The translations under genes and the position numbers were made by a program. DNA of 22,341 bases from Ruminococcaceae bacterium UBA6392 (GTDB lineage Bacteria; Bacillota; Clostridia; Oscillospirales; Acutalibacteraceae): positions 11,258-33,598 of the forward strand of contig DJQG01000099.1 of assembly GCA_002438685.1 (NCBI GenBank). Reading direction: 5' to 3'. Positions 1 through 7,773 of the stretch are shown one piece after another. Within the stretch, counting starts at the first letter, position 1; the number at the start of each line of letters is the position of its first letter. The notes beneath the pieces are model-generated. The model did not search any database. It saw only the letters and a list, made by a program, of their open reading frames with translations, and had not been told where the DNA came from.

Positions 1-1
1 A

Positions 2-1570
2 AACTTTTCAAAGATACAGAAAATACTGCTGACCATTCTCGGCATCTACGGTCTGAGTGCGGTTCTCAGCTATATTCAGCACTATATCATGGCGGGCGTC
101 ACGCAGTCCGTCGTGCGCGATCTGCGCGACAGGGTAAACGACAAGCTGACCCACCTGCCGCTGAGCTATATCGACTCGCACTCGAAGGGCGATATCCTCA
201 GCAAGATGATGAACGATATCGACAATATCAGCAACACCCTGCAGAACAATCTCATTCAGATAATCACCTCTGCGGTGAGCTTCATCGGAATGCTCGCGCT
301 GATGTTCTATGTCAGCTGGCAGCTGACGCTCATCACGCTGTCTGTGCTCCCGCCGAGCCTTATTGTGATATCTCTTATTTCAAAGCGCTCCAAGCGGTAC
401 TTCCGCCGCCAGTGGGACGAGACGGGCAACATAAACGGTCATATCGAAGAGATGTACACCGGTCACACGCTCATAAAGGTCTTTGACCACGAGGAGCAGG
501 CGATAGACGAGTTCGACGATATCAACGTCAGTCTCGCGAAAGCCGGATATAAAGCACAGTTCATCTCCGGCATAATCGGTCCGATATTAAATTTCGTCAG
601 CAATATAGCCTATGTGCTCATCTGCGTCATAGGCGGCGTGTATGTCATAAAGGGCACTTTCTCCCTCGGCGACATAACGACTTTCTTCACTTATTCAAAG
701 CTCTTCATGCAGCCGCTCGTCAGCATCGGCAACATCGCGAACAACCTTCAATCCTCGCTCGCGAGTGCGGAGCGCGTGTTCAATCTGCTCGATGAGCCCG
801 ACGAGTGCGCGGACTGCTACGACACCAGAATTGAAGAGCCCAAGGGCGAAGTCGAATTCAGAGATGTCAGTTTCAGCTACACTCCAGAAGTGCCGCTTAT
901 CGAAAACATGAATCTGAAAGTCGATCCGGGTCAGCTCGTCGCGATAGTCGGACCGACCGGAGCGGGAAAGACGACATTTGTGAACCTACTCATGCGCTTC
1001 TACGATGTCAATAAAGGCGAGATTCTTCTCGACGGTCACGACATACGCACGATACCGCGCGAAAATCTGCGCAGCGTATTCGGCATGGTGCTCCAGGACA
1101 CATGGCTGTTCGAGGGCACGATAATGGAGAACATAGCCTACGGCCGAAAGGGCTGCTCGCGCGAAGAGGTCATTGACGCGGCAAAGGCGGCAAGAGTCCA
1201 CCACTTCATCAGCACACTGCCCGACGGCTACGAGACGATGCTCGAAGAGAACGGCGAGAACATCTCGCAGGGTCAGCGCCAGCTTCTGACGATAGCCCGC
1301 GCCATTCTCGCGAACCCGTCGGTGCTCATCCTCGACGAAGCGACAAGCTCCGTTGACACGCGCACAGAAGTGCATATACAAAAGGCGATGAACGAGCTGA
1401 TGAACGGCAGAACGAGCTTCGTTATCGCGCACAGGCTCTCGACCATCCGCGACGCCGATGTTATCTTGGTTATGAACAACGGCACGATAGTCGAGCAGGG
1501 CACACATGAACAGCTGCTCGCGCAAAACGGCTTCTACAGAGAGCTCTACGCCAGCCAGTTCGGAGTGTAA
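2..1570 (+). CDS. ABC exporter, fused permease and ATPase (5' partial)
   Basis: This is an export-type ABC half-transporter with a membrane domain followed by an ATPase domain. It would act as a dimer in the cytoplasmic membrane; the substrate cannot be read from sequence. The frame is open from base 2, so the true start lies before the window and roughly 60-80 N-terminal residues are missing compared with the usual 580-600. About 522 residues are visible. Membrane helices are seen around bases 250-400 and 560-680. The ATPase domain shows Walker A GPTGAGKTT (near 951), a Q-loop in MVLQDTW, the signature ISQGQRQ, Walker B VLILDEATSS and the H-loop AHRLST. All catalytic motifs are intact. Such half-transporters often occur as tandem heterodimeric pairs, so a partner may lie upstream. 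A strong terminator follows 13 bp after the stop. Confidence 0.93.
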   Translation, partial: NFSKIQKILLTILGIYGLSAVLSYIQHYIMAGVTQSVVRDLRDRVNDKLTHLPLSYIDSHSKGDILSKMMNDIDNISNTLQNNLIQIITSAVSFIGMLALMFYVSWQLTLITLSVLPPSLIVISLISKRSKRYFRRQWDETGNINGHIEEMYTGHTLIKVFDHEEQAIDEFDDINVSLAKAGYKAQFISGIIGPILNFVSNIAYVLICVIGGVYVIKGTFSLGDITTFFTYSKLFMQPLVSIGNIANNLQSSLASAERVFNLLDEPDECADCYDTRIEEPKGEVEFRDVSFSYTPEVPLIENMNLKVDPGQLVAIVGPTGAGKTTFVNLLMRFYDVNKGEILLDGHDIRTIPRENLRSVFGMVLQDTWLFEGTIMENIAYGRKGCSREEVIDAAKAARVHHFISTLPDGYETMLEENGENISQGQRQLLTIARAILANPSVLILDEATSSVDTRTEVHIQKAMNELMNGRTSFVIAHRLSTIRDADVILVMNNGTIVEQGTHEQLLAQNGFYRELYASQFGV

Positions 1571-1582
1571 AATATAAAAATT

Positions 1583-1619
1583 ATCCGCTGTATCAAATAA
1601 TTGATACGGCGGATTTTTT
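1583..1619 (+). terminator. Rho-independent terminator of the ABC exporter gene
   Basis: A 13-bp stem (1583-1595 with 1602-1614, one G-U pair) with a 6-nt loop is followed by a run of T. It begins 12 bp after the ABC exporter stop codon. Confidence 0.9.
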
Positions 1620-1667
1620 GATTAAACGGTCGGCAATAGACATTTCGGGAATTTCGTGCCGCTGTCG

Positions 1668-1764
1668 CGGCATCGATGCGTCGAGGTCGCCGCACCCTAC
1701 AAGTTATATATCAACAAAATTGTGCAAAATCTGTGGGTGGATAATATTCTGCCATACCATGCAC
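1668..1764. repeat. Dispersed intergenic repeat, copy A
   Basis: This roughly 95-bp stretch aligns with 4790-4886 without large gaps (offset 3122). Shared words include AAAATTGTGCAAA, GTCGCCG and TACAAG. It lies between the ABC exporter terminator and the cca terminator and has no convincing ORF. Divergence between copies is moderate, so this is an old or fast-drifting element. It could be a REP/MITE-like element or a remnant of a duplicated intergenic region. Confidence 0.7.
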
Positions 1765-1785
1765 ATCTTTCCCCTACAAACAAAG

Positions 1786-1822
1786 CAAAAATCCGCCGCA
1801 TCAAAAAATCAACACGGCGGAG
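1786..1822 (-). terminator. Terminator of cca
   Basis: Read on the minus strand, TCCGCCG pairs with CGGCGGA, extended inward by wobble pairs, and is followed by TTTTT. It begins immediately after the cca stop codon. On the plus strand the hairpin is followed by GTTTTATTT, so it may also stop transcription arriving from the ABC side. Confidence 0.8.
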
Positions 1823-1824
1823 TT

Positions 1825-3168
1825 TTATTTCATCTCACTGTATATTTCCCTCGCGCGGGTCGTCAGAGCTTCCTGCGTGTTTTTTGTCACCCCGTCTATC
1901 ACTTCGTCGAGTAACTGGGCGAGCACCGCACCGAGCTTTCTGCCCTGCGGGATGCCGATATCCATGAGCGTGCGCCCATTTATCTGGAGCTCGCTCAGCG
2001 ACAGGCATGGCTTCTGCGCCGCCAGATTCTTCGCAATTTTTTCGGCATCGGCTATCCGGTCGAGCCGATATCTGTATTCCGGCGACTGCGCAAGCACATC
2101 GGCGCGCATGACCTTGAGCAGTTTCAGCACGCCGTCGAGACCGAATTTTGAGAGATAGCGCGGCATTTTTTCCGTGTTTTCATATAGCTCCCAGCGGTCG
2201 TGATTGCTGACGAGAAAGAGAATTTCATCCCTGAATTTGTTCGATACTTTGAGCCGCGCGAGTATCTGCGCCGATATCTCCGCGCTGATTCGCTGATGCC
2301 CGTAAAAATGCGCGACGCCGTTTTCGTCGAATTTTTTGACGGCGGGCTTGCCGCAGTCGTGCAGGAGCATCGCGAAGCGCAGCGTCGGCTCGGGGTCGAT
2401 GCTCTCGACGGCTATCAGCGTGTGTTCGTATATATCATAGCAGTGGTGCTTGTTGTCGTGGCCATTTTTGTACATCGGCTGAAGCTCCGGCAGGATTTCA
2501 AAAAGCACCGTGGCAAAGTCCGTAAGTATTCGCTTAGCGCCTTTTCCGCAGACAAGCTTTAACAGCTCTTTTGATATGCGCTCTTCCGAAATGTTTCCGA
2601 GCAGAGCGCGGTTTTTCAAAAGGCTCTGTGCGGTTTTCTCCTCAATTTCAAAATCGAGCGCGGACGCAAAGCGCAGGGCGCGCAGGATTCGCAGAGCGTC
2701 TTCGTTAAATCGCCTGTCCGGGTCGCCGACGCAGCGGATTATTTTGTTTTTGAGATCATTCTGACCACCGAAAAGATCGACCGTCCCGGTCTTTTTGCTG
2801 TAAGCCATGGCGTTGACCGTGAAATCCCGCCTGCCGAGATCCGCTCCGAGATTGGAAGTGAAAGTCACGCTTTTCGGGTGCCTGTTGTCCTCATATTCGC
2901 CGTCGAGGCGGAAAGTCGTTATTTCAAGCGGCTCGCCATCGATAACAACCGTCACCGTGCCGTGCTTTATGCCCGTGTCGATGCAGTGAAAATCTGCAAA
3001 CACGGATTTCATATCCTCGGGCTTCGCCGAGGTAGTTATATCCCAGTCGTTCGGAGTCTTTCCGAGCAGGCTGTCGCGCACGCATCCGCCGACGGCATAT
3101 GCCTCGAAACCCGCCGACTGAAGCAGGTTTATCGCAGTATCAACATTTTTCGGCATATCCATCGTCAA
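1825..3168 (-). CDS. cca: CCA tRNA nucleotidyltransferase (CCA-adding enzyme)
   Basis: The enzyme adds or repairs the 3' CCA of tRNAs. The N-terminal polymerase domain shows GGCVRDSLLGKTPNDWDITT, with the two catalytic Asp residues in DWD, and the class II motif RRDFTVNAMAY. A tRNA-binding helical region follows, then an HD-type motif (LLHDCGKP, then GHQRIS), as in many Firmicute homologues. Length, about 447 aa, is normal. Start choice: AAAGGAG at 3184-3178 abuts the TTG at 3177 (spacing 0), stands 9 nt before the TTG at 3168 and 15 nt before the ATG at 3162. I chose 3168; 3162 is the main alternative. The gene is divergent from the ArsC-like gene, with overlapping promoters, and ends in its own terminator. 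Confidence 0.93.
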   Translation of the reverse strand: MTMDMPKNVDTAINLLQSAGFEAYAVGGCVRDSLLGKTPNDWDITTSAKPEDMKSVFADFHCIDTGIKHGTVTVVIDGEPLEITTFRLDGEYEDNRHPKSVTFTSNLGADLGRRDFTVNAMAYSKKTGTVDLFGGQNDLKNKIIRCVGDPDRRFNEDALRILRALRFASALDFEIEEKTAQSLLKNRALLGNISEERISKELLKLVCGKGAKRILTDFATVLFEILPELQPMYKNGHDNKHHCYDIYEHTLIAVESIDPEPTLRFAMLLHDCGKPAVKKFDENGVAHFYGHQRISAEISAQILARLKVSNKFRDEILFLVSNHDRWELYENTEKMPRYLSKFGLDGVLKLLKVMRADVLAQSPEYRYRLDRIADAEKIAKNLAAQKPCLSLSELQINGRTLMDIGIPQGRKLGAVLAQLLDEVIDGVTKNTQEALTTRAREIYSEMK

Positions 3169-3181
3169 GCGGTTCAACTCC

Positions 3182-3225
3182 TTTACAACAAAGATATTTT
3201 ATCATATAATTGTCACCGGATACAA
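3182..3225. promoter_or_regulatory. Overlapping divergent promoters for cca and the ArsC-like gene
   Basis: Plus strand: -35 TTTACA (3182-3187), 17-bp spacer, -10 TATAAT (3205-3210), which is close to sigma-A consensus and drives the ArsC-like gene. Minus strand: -35 TTGTAT (3225-3220), 18-bp spacer, -10 TAAAAT (3201-3196), which drives cca with a leader of only a few bases before its Shine-Dalgarno. The two sites interleave, so polymerases probably compete. Confidence 0.6.
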
Positions 3226-3243
3226 GAGAAAAGGAGCAAGAAC

Positions 3244-3585
3244 ATGAACATTCAGATATTCGGAAAATCAAAATGCTTCGACACGAAAAAGGCGGAGCGC
3301 TGGTTCAAGGAGCGCAGAATAAAATATCAGCTCATCGATGTTGCAAAATACGGCATGAGCCGCGGCGAATACGCCTCTGTCAAGAAAGCCGTCGGCGGCA
3401 TGGACAATTTATTCGACGAGAAGAGCAAGGCATACGAACAGCAGTTTATAAAATACCTCGCGCACGACGAGGACAAAGAGGAGAAGCTCTTCGAGCACCC
3501 CGAATTATTCAAGACCCCGATAGTCCGAAACGGCAAGCAGGCAACGGTCGGCTACTGCCCGGAGATATGGAAAGATTGGGAGTAA
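3244..3585 (+). CDS. ArsC/Spx-family thioredoxin-fold protein
   Basis: A 113-residue protein of the arsenate reductase/Spx superfamily. It begins with a beta strand and the active-site loop KSKCFDTKK (Cys near residue 11), and ends with TPIVRNGKQATVGYCPEIW, the cis-proline and arginine region typical of the family. Only one Cys is in the N-terminal loop, so it is neither the CXXC form of Spx nor a resolved two-Cys arsenate reductase. Function could be a thiol reductase, a small redox protein or a transcriptional partner. The start is set by AAAAGGAG, 7 nt before ATG. No ars genes are nearby, so an arsenic role is not supported by context. Confidence 0.8.
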   Translation: MNIQIFGKSKCFDTKKAERWFKERRIKYQLIDVAKYGMSRGEYASVKKAVGGMDNLFDEKSKAYEQQFIKYLAHDEDKEEKLFEHPELFKTPIVRNGKQATVGYCPEIWKDWE

Positions 3586-3610
3586 TTTCGCTCGCGCTCA
3601 AAGCAATTAG

Positions 3611-3635
3611 TGAACAGTGAATAGTGAAAAAGTGC
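3611..3635 (+). repeat. Short GTGAANA tandem repeat in a gene-free gap
   Basis: Three imperfect GTGAAYA-like heptamers occur in a row, just after the ArsC-like gene. A TATAAT follows at 3641-3646 but lacks a good -35. The rest of the 183-bp gap (3586-3768) is AT-rich and shows only the Shine-Dalgarno of the PHP gene. Confidence 0.5.
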
Positions 3636-3768
3636 GCAGTATAATCGGAAAAATTTGCATGAATTTATTAACATCTATACCGCACGAGCGGCACAAAATG
3701 AAGCTATAAAAAGTATTTTTTAATTTACCAACTTTCACGCTTCTAATTTTTACGAAAGGAGACCCGGT

Positions 3769-4755
3769 ATGCCAAACAGAATCTGGCTCTGCGGCGACAC
3801 GCATATGCACTCATCAGTCAGCGACGGAAAGTACGCGCCCGACGAGCTAATATCAAAATGCAAAGCCAAGGGTCTCGACTGGATAATAATAACCGACCAC
3901 AACAAAAACGCGGTCGGCAAAAAAAGCTTTTATTCTGAGAATCTGCTCGTCATTCCCGGCGCCGAATACACCGGGCGAAACGGGCACATGAATATCTTCG
4001 GGAGCGGGTTGCCCGAATTCGACGGCACGCGCCCGGAGAAATACGAACAGTATCTTTCAATGTCCGAGCTCGCTCATTCAAACGGATGCACGGTATCTCT
4101 AAATCACCCGTTTTGCAGCCGCTTCGGCTGGAGAATGCCGCTCGAAGATTTTCCGGCGGACTGCATCGAAATTTGGAACATGTTCATGCATCAGAGCAAT
4201 ATGACCTGCATCGGCTGGTGGGAGCGGCAGATCCTCGGCGGCAGGCGAATATCTGCTCTCGGCGGCAGCGACTATCACCGCGACTACGGCACATCGGATA
4301 TGCTCGCTTCGCCGACAACATTCGTCTTTGCCGAATCGAACAGCGAAAAAGATATCTTATCAGCTCTGCGCCGCGGAAACTCGTTTATTACGAACTCGCC
4401 CGACGCGTCGAGGCTCGTTCTGTCATACAGTGACTGCGTTCAGGGTGACGAAGTTAAATTTTCTCCTGGAATGAAAATTCATCTGCGCGCCGAAAGGCTC
4501 AGAAAAAATATGACCCTGCGCGTGTTCAACAACGAAAAAAACATATATGAACACAGAATCGGCGGCGAGTCGGAGCTCGACGAAGATATCTCTATAACAG
4601 AAAAAGGCTTCGTCCGTGCGCAGATAACATATAGTTTGTGCGGATTCAGAAAGACATTTTTCAACATCAAAATGGCTCTTTGGAGACCGAAAGAGAAAAA
4701 TATCCCGTATGATACCGCCGTGTGGTGTATAACTAACCCGATGTGGGTAGTATAG
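3769..4755 (+). CDS. PHP-domain metal-dependent phosphoesterase (CehA/McbA-like)
   Basis: A cytoplasmic 328-residue metallohydrolase of the PHP superfamily. Metal ligands are visible: DTHMHSSVSDG (His12, His14, Asp19), ITDHN (Asp43, His44), GAEYTGRNGH (Glu66, His73), LNHPF and GGSDYHRDY. The last 100 residues form a beta-rich extension resembling the C-terminal part of CehA/McbA-type proteins. The substrate is unknown; phosphate monoesters or nucleotide-like compounds are the family norm. AAAGGAG stands 8-9 nt before the ATG. The gene stands alone on the plus strand and ends at a shared bidirectional terminator. No signal peptide is seen. Confidence 0.85.
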   Translation: MPNRIWLCGDTHMHSSVSDGKYAPDELISKCKAKGLDWIIITDHNKNAVGKKSFYSENLLVIPGAEYTGRNGHMNIFGSGLPEFDGTRPEKYEQYLSMSELAHSNGCTVSLNHPFCSRFGWRMPLEDFPADCIEIWNMFMHQSNMTCIGWWERQILGGRRISALGGSDYHRDYGTSDMLASPTTFVFAESNSEKDILSALRRGNSFITNSPDASRLVLSYSDCVQGDEVKFSPGMKIHLRAERLRKNMTLRVFNNEKNIYEHRIGGESELDEDISITEKGFVRAQITYSLCGFRKTFFNIKMALWRPKEKNIPYDTAVWCITNPMWVV

Positions 4756-4789
4756 TACAAAAACAATTTTTTATTAGCTACGCCGATAA

Positions 4790-4886
4790 CGGCAACGGTG
4801 CGTCAAAGTCGCCGTGCCATACAAGCCGTATGTCAATAAAATTGTGCAAACTTCGCGGGCGGATGATATCATCCACTACAATATTG
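4790..4886. repeat. Dispersed intergenic repeat, copy B
   Basis: This is the second copy of the repeat at 1668-1764, in the same orientation. It begins 35 bp after the PHP gene stop. Identity is clear across the central TCAAYAAAATTGTGCAAA region and weaker at both ends. As with copy A, it sits between the end of a plus-strand gene and the terminator of a minus-strand gene. Confidence 0.7.
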
Positions 4887-4900
4887 TGCTGATTTATAAC

Positions 4901-4933
4901 AAAAAGAAACTGCACACGGCAGTTCCTTTTTTA
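4901..4933. terminator. Bidirectional terminator between PHP and nitroreductase genes
   Basis: A stem of about 8 bp (4906-4913 with 4919-4926, loop ACACG) has A5 on its left (U-tract for the minus-strand nitroreductase) and T6-7 on its right (U-tract for the plus-strand PHP gene). Both genes converge here. Confidence 0.85.
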
Positions 4934-4937
4934 TTAT

Positions 4938-5459
4938 TTAGATTTTTACTATATATCCGTCCTTGCGCGGGGAACGCGCAGTGGGTTCGACGGCGGAATA
5001 ACCGAGTGCTATCGAGCCGACTCCGCGCAGGGTTTCGGGCAGATTCCACTCGCGCAGTAATTTTTTGCCCTCTTCGCTGTCGAATATCTCGCGCTCCCTA
5101 TGAACCCAGACCGAGCTCAAATCGCAGGCGTGGGCGGCGAGCATCATATTTTCGAGCACGCAGCTGCCGTCCTCAACGAATGTGTTTGCGCTCGGATCCG
5201 CGAGAACGAGAACGACGGTCGGCGCGCCGTAATACGGGTCTTTGTCAACGCCCATTATCGCGGCGTTGAGCTTCGAGAGCTTTTCACGGTACTTTTTATC
5301 GGACACCGCGATTATAACAGGCGACTGGCGGTTCATGCCCGTCGGCGCATAAGTGCCCGCTTCAAGGACTGCGTCGAGCAGATCTTCCGGTATAGAATCG
5401 GGCTTGAAGCTGCGCGTGCTGCGGCGGGTTTTTATCATCTCAAGAAAATCTCTGTTCAT
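4938..5459 (-). CDS. Nitroreductase-family FMN oxidoreductase
   Basis: A 173-residue NAD(P)H-dependent flavin oxidoreductase of the nitroreductase fold. The FMN-binding start TRRSTRSF, the APTGMNRQSP segment and the C-terminal GVGSIALGY are all typical. It probably acts as a cytoplasmic dimer on quinones or nitro compounds; the substrate is not readable. The ATG at 5474 would begin inside the Shine-Dalgarno GGGAGG, so the ATG at 5459, 7-8 nt after it, is the likely start. It has its own promoter with an overlapping palindrome, a leader hairpin and a strong terminator, so it is a single regulated gene. Confidence 0.9.
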   Translation of the reverse strand: MNRDFLEMIKTRRSTRSFKPDSIPEDLLDAVLEAGTYAPTGMNRQSPVIIAVSDKKYREKLSKLNAAIMGVDKDPYYGAPTVVLVLADPSANTFVEDGSCVLENMMLAAHACDLSSVWVHREREIFDSEEGKKLLREWNLPETLRGVGSIALGYSAVEPTARSPRKDGYIVKI

Positions 5460-5476
5460 GTTTTTTCCTCCCAAAA

Positions 5477-5519
5477 GCTTTCAGGACAGCGTACCAAATG
5501 ATACCGCCGCCCTGAAAGC
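5477..5519 (-). promoter_or_regulatory. Leader hairpin abutting the nitroreductase ribosome binding site
   Basis: In the minus-strand RNA, GCUUUCAGG (5519-5511) pairs with CCUGAAAGC (5485-5477), and about six further inner pairs give a roughly 15-bp stem. It ends 4 nt (UUUU) before GGGAGG. It could be an attenuator, a terminator for read-through from the pgm side, or a translation control element. Confidence 0.6.
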
Positions 5520-5562
5520 ACCTCTATTCATATCTCCTATACTTTCTTTATTCTGACATCCA

Positions 5563-5598
5563 AATATAGCTAAATTGTGTTCAAATTGTGAACAATTT
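5563..5598 (-). promoter_or_regulatory. Nitroreductase promoter with overlapping inverted repeat (operator candidate)
   Basis: Minus strand: -35 TTCACA (5592-5587), 18-bp spacer, -10 TATATT (5568-5563), predicted start near 5556. An inverted repeat TGTTCA-AATTG-TGAACA, extendable to AAATTG...CAATTT (5572-5598), covers the -35 and most of the spacer. A dimeric repressor, for example of MarR or TetR type, is a natural reader; the actual regulator is unknown. Confidence 0.55.
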
Positions 5599-5649
5599 TT
5601 GATTTCAGATAAATTTAAGGAAATATTTATTTCTTTTGTCTACTTTAGC

Positions 5650-5868
5650 TTACTTTTTTTTGGCTTTGGGCAGTATCACGCAAACAAGAATGACGCACAC
5701 GGCGGCGACTGCCGCAATGATTATCCACTTCGTGTTTGAGGTGTTCTGACCCGTTGCGGGAACCATTTCTTCTGCAAAAGCGGTTATTGCCGCCGCAGCG
5801 ACGCTTATCGCCATCAGAGCCGCCAGAACTATCGCGACCACTCTTGTCCATATTCCTCTCTTCTGCAT
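5650..5868 (-). CDS. Very small surface peptide with signal peptide and sortase-type sorting signal
   Basis: A 72-residue protein. Residues 1-32 form a signal peptide (basic QKRGIWTR, hydrophobic core, AFA cleavage site). Residues 36-40 are VPATG, a variant of the LPXTG sortase motif. Then come a short linker, a hydrophobic segment (about 48-66) and the basic tail PKAKKK. If both processing steps occur, only about seven residues (33-39) would remain to be attached to the wall. If sortase does not act, it would be a tiny membrane protein. Start: AAGGA 8 nt before ATG 5868 is better than the ATG at 5877. It lies 24 bp after pgm on the same strand, so the two are probably cotranscribed. Function is unknown. 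Confidence 0.75.
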   Translation of the reverse strand: MQKRGIWTRVVAIVLAALMAISVAAAAITAFAEEMVPATGQNTSNTKWIIIAAVAAVCVILVCVILPKAKKK

Positions 5869-5892
5869 TTTTATCATCCTTTCGTTCGGGCG

Positions 5893-7617
5893 TTATTTTA
5901 CGCCGAGAATTTTTTCGATTGATTCGCCGAGCTTTTCGCCGAGAGCCGAGGAGTGATTTTCGTCCTTGCCGCAGGCGGTTATATATGCCTTGAGCTTCGG
6001 CTCGGTGCCGGACGGGCGGACTATGACGCTGTTGCCGTCGGGCAGTTTATATGCGAGAACATTTGACTTTGGCAGGTCTATCTCGCTTATTTTGCCGCTT
6101 ATTATATCAACGCGCTCGGACTTTTTGTAGTCGGCGGTCTCGATAACCTTCATACCCGCTATCTCTTCGGGAGCGTGCTCTCTGAGCGAGGTCATGATAG
6201 CTCCCATCTTCTCCATTCCGCTCTCGCCCTCGAAAGTGAAGTTGAGAAGAATGTTCTTGTAGTAGCCGTATTTTTCATATATCTCGGTCATCTTCTCGGC
6301 GAGGGTCTTGCCCTGAGATTTATAATATGCCGCCATCTCGCAAACGAGCAGGGAAGCGACTACAGCATCCTTGTCTCTCGCGTGCAGACCGGAGAGATAA
6401 CCGTAGCTCTCTTCCATGCCGAGAATGAATCTGTCACCCTCGTTTTTCTTTTCGAGATCGGTCGCAAATTCGCCGATATATTTGAATCCCGTCAGCACAT
6501 CGTGTATCGCGCAGCCGTAGCTCTCCGCGACGCGGTCAACGAGCGAGGTCGTAACGAACGACTTGACTATCACGGGGTCTTTGGGCAGAGTGCCGGCATT
6601 TTTCATCGAAGAGAGAATATACTCGGTCAGCAGAACGCCAACTTCGTTGCCGCTCATGAGTCTGAAATCATTTCCGGTGTTGACTGCGATGCCGACACGG
6701 TCGCAGTCGGGGTCGGTCGCGAGAAGCAAATCGACATTCTTGCCCTCGGCGAGCTTTAGAGCCTCTTCAAAAGCCTGGCGAATCTCGGGATTCGGATAGG
6801 GGCAGGTCGGGAAGTGACCGTCCGGATTCTCCTGAGAGGGGACTACCGTAACATCGTCGAAACCCGCACGCTTGAGCACCTCGCGGACAGGTTTGTTGCC
6901 CGTGCCGTTGAGGGGAGTGTAAATCAGCTTGAGCTTGCCTTTTGAAACGGCATCGGGATTGACTCTGCGCGAGAGGACGCACTCATAGAACGCCTCGTTC
7001 ACGCTGCTGTCAATAAACTCGATCTTTCCGCTCTTTATGCCCTCGTAGAAGTCCATGGTGCGGACATCGTCGAAGATATCAACTTTTCTGATGCACTCAT
7101 ATGTTGCGTTCGCCTCGGCGTCGGTCATCTGATAGCCCTCGTGCGAATAGCACTTATAGCCGTTGTACTTCGCGGGGTTGTGGCTCGCGGTGATTATTAT
7201 GCCGGAGCTGCAGCGGAGCTTTCTTACGGCGAAAGAGAGCATCGGGGTCGGAACCAATTCGGGATAAATATATACTTTTATTCCGTTTGCGGCGAGCACA
7301 CCTGCCGCGCCCTTTGCGAAAACATCCGAGTTGATTCTCGAGTCGTGCGCTATCGCGACGGACGGGGAATCATACTTTGCGTTGAGATAATCCGCCAGAC
7401 CCTGGGTCGCCTGGTTGACGGTGAAAACATTCATTCTGTTTGTGCCCGCGCCGAGAACTCCGCGCAGACCACCCGTGCCGAATTCGAGCGCACGGTAAAA
7501 TCTATCCGATATCTCGTCCTCTTTGCCTTCAATGGCGGAAAGCTCGTCATGAAGTTCTGCATTGCCCTCGGTCTTTTTCAGCCAGAGGTCATAGAGATCC
7601 TTGATTTCCTGTTTCAT
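5893..7617 (-). CDS. Phospho-sugar mutase (alpha-phosphoglucomutase/phosphomannomutase)
   Basis: Interconverts hexose 1- and 6-phosphates and so feeds UDP-glucose, glycan or wall-polymer synthesis. The 574-residue length and motifs match the PgcA-type alpha-D-phosphohexomutases. The phosphoserine loop TASHNPAKYNGYK has Ser145, the Mg site DPDCDR has Asp302, Asp304 and Asp306, the sugar-specificity loop is GMEESYG (400-406), and the C-terminal phosphate loop is RPSGTEPK. Start: AAAGGAG is about 7 nt before ATG 7617; the longer frame from 7659 begins before the Shine-Dalgarno and is rejected. Its own promoter lies at 7665-7693. Whether glucose or mannose is preferred cannot be told. Confidence 0.92.
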   Translation of the reverse strand: MKQEIKDLYDLWLKKTEGNAELHDELSAIEGKEDEISDRFYRALEFGTGGLRGVLGAGTNRMNVFTVNQATQGLADYLNAKYDSPSVAIAHDSRINSDVFAKGAAGVLAANGIKVYIYPELVPTPMLSFAVRKLRCSSGIIITASHNPAKYNGYKCYSHEGYQMTDAEANATYECIRKVDIFDDVRTMDFYEGIKSGKIEFIDSSVNEAFYECVLSRRVNPDAVSKGKLKLIYTPLNGTGNKPVREVLKRAGFDDVTVVPSQENPDGHFPTCPYPNPEIRQAFEEALKLAEGKNVDLLLATDPDCDRVGIAVNTGNDFRLMSGNEVGVLLTEYILSSMKNAGTLPKDPVIVKSFVTTSLVDRVAESYGCAIHDVLTGFKYIGEFATDLEKKNEGDRFILGMEESYGYLSGLHARDKDAVVASLLVCEMAAYYKSQGKTLAEKMTEIYEKYGYYKNILLNFTFEGESGMEKMGAIMTSLREHAPEEIAGMKVIETADYKKSERVDIISGKISEIDLPKSNVLAYKLPDGNSVIVRPSGTEPKLKAYITACGKDENHSSALGEKLGESIEKILGVK

Positions 7618-7664
7618 TGTTCTGCTCCTTTCGAAAGCCGGTAGCATCGGCTTACTCATATAAT

Positions 7665-7693
7665 ATTATAATACCTTTATATCTTTTCATCAA
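7665..7693 (-). promoter_or_regulatory. Promoter of the phospho-sugar mutase gene
   Basis: Minus strand: -35 TTGATG (7693-7688), 17-bp spacer, -10 TATAAT (7670-7665). A small hairpin, AGCCG/CGGCT, follows in the leader at 7636-7652, just before the Shine-Dalgarno. Confidence 0.65.
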
Positions 7694-7773
7694 CTACTAT
7701 TTGAGCAAATTTACTATTTGTTTATTTTATCCGGCACATAAATTTATAGTCTTGCCGTCTGTCTTTTATGCGT

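Noticed and set aside
2200..3240. Plus-strand ORFs opposite cca, and the long frame-extension before the ArsC-like gene
   Set aside because: They are shadows of cca; the ArsC-like gene starts at 3244, where its ribosome site and homology begin.
3244..3585. Arsenate reductase (arsC) as a firm name
   Set aside because: Only one Cys is in the active-site loop and no other ars gene is near; Spx-like or general redox roles fit equally well.
4814..5269. Plus-strand ORF of 151 codons
   Set aside because: It is antisense to the nitroreductase gene and repeat B, is Arg-rich low-complexity and has no ribosome site.
6175..7644. Plus-strand ORFs of up to 194 codons opposite the phospho-sugar mutase
   Set aside because: These are typical antisense frames of a GC-richer gene; the minus-strand gene has all family motifs.
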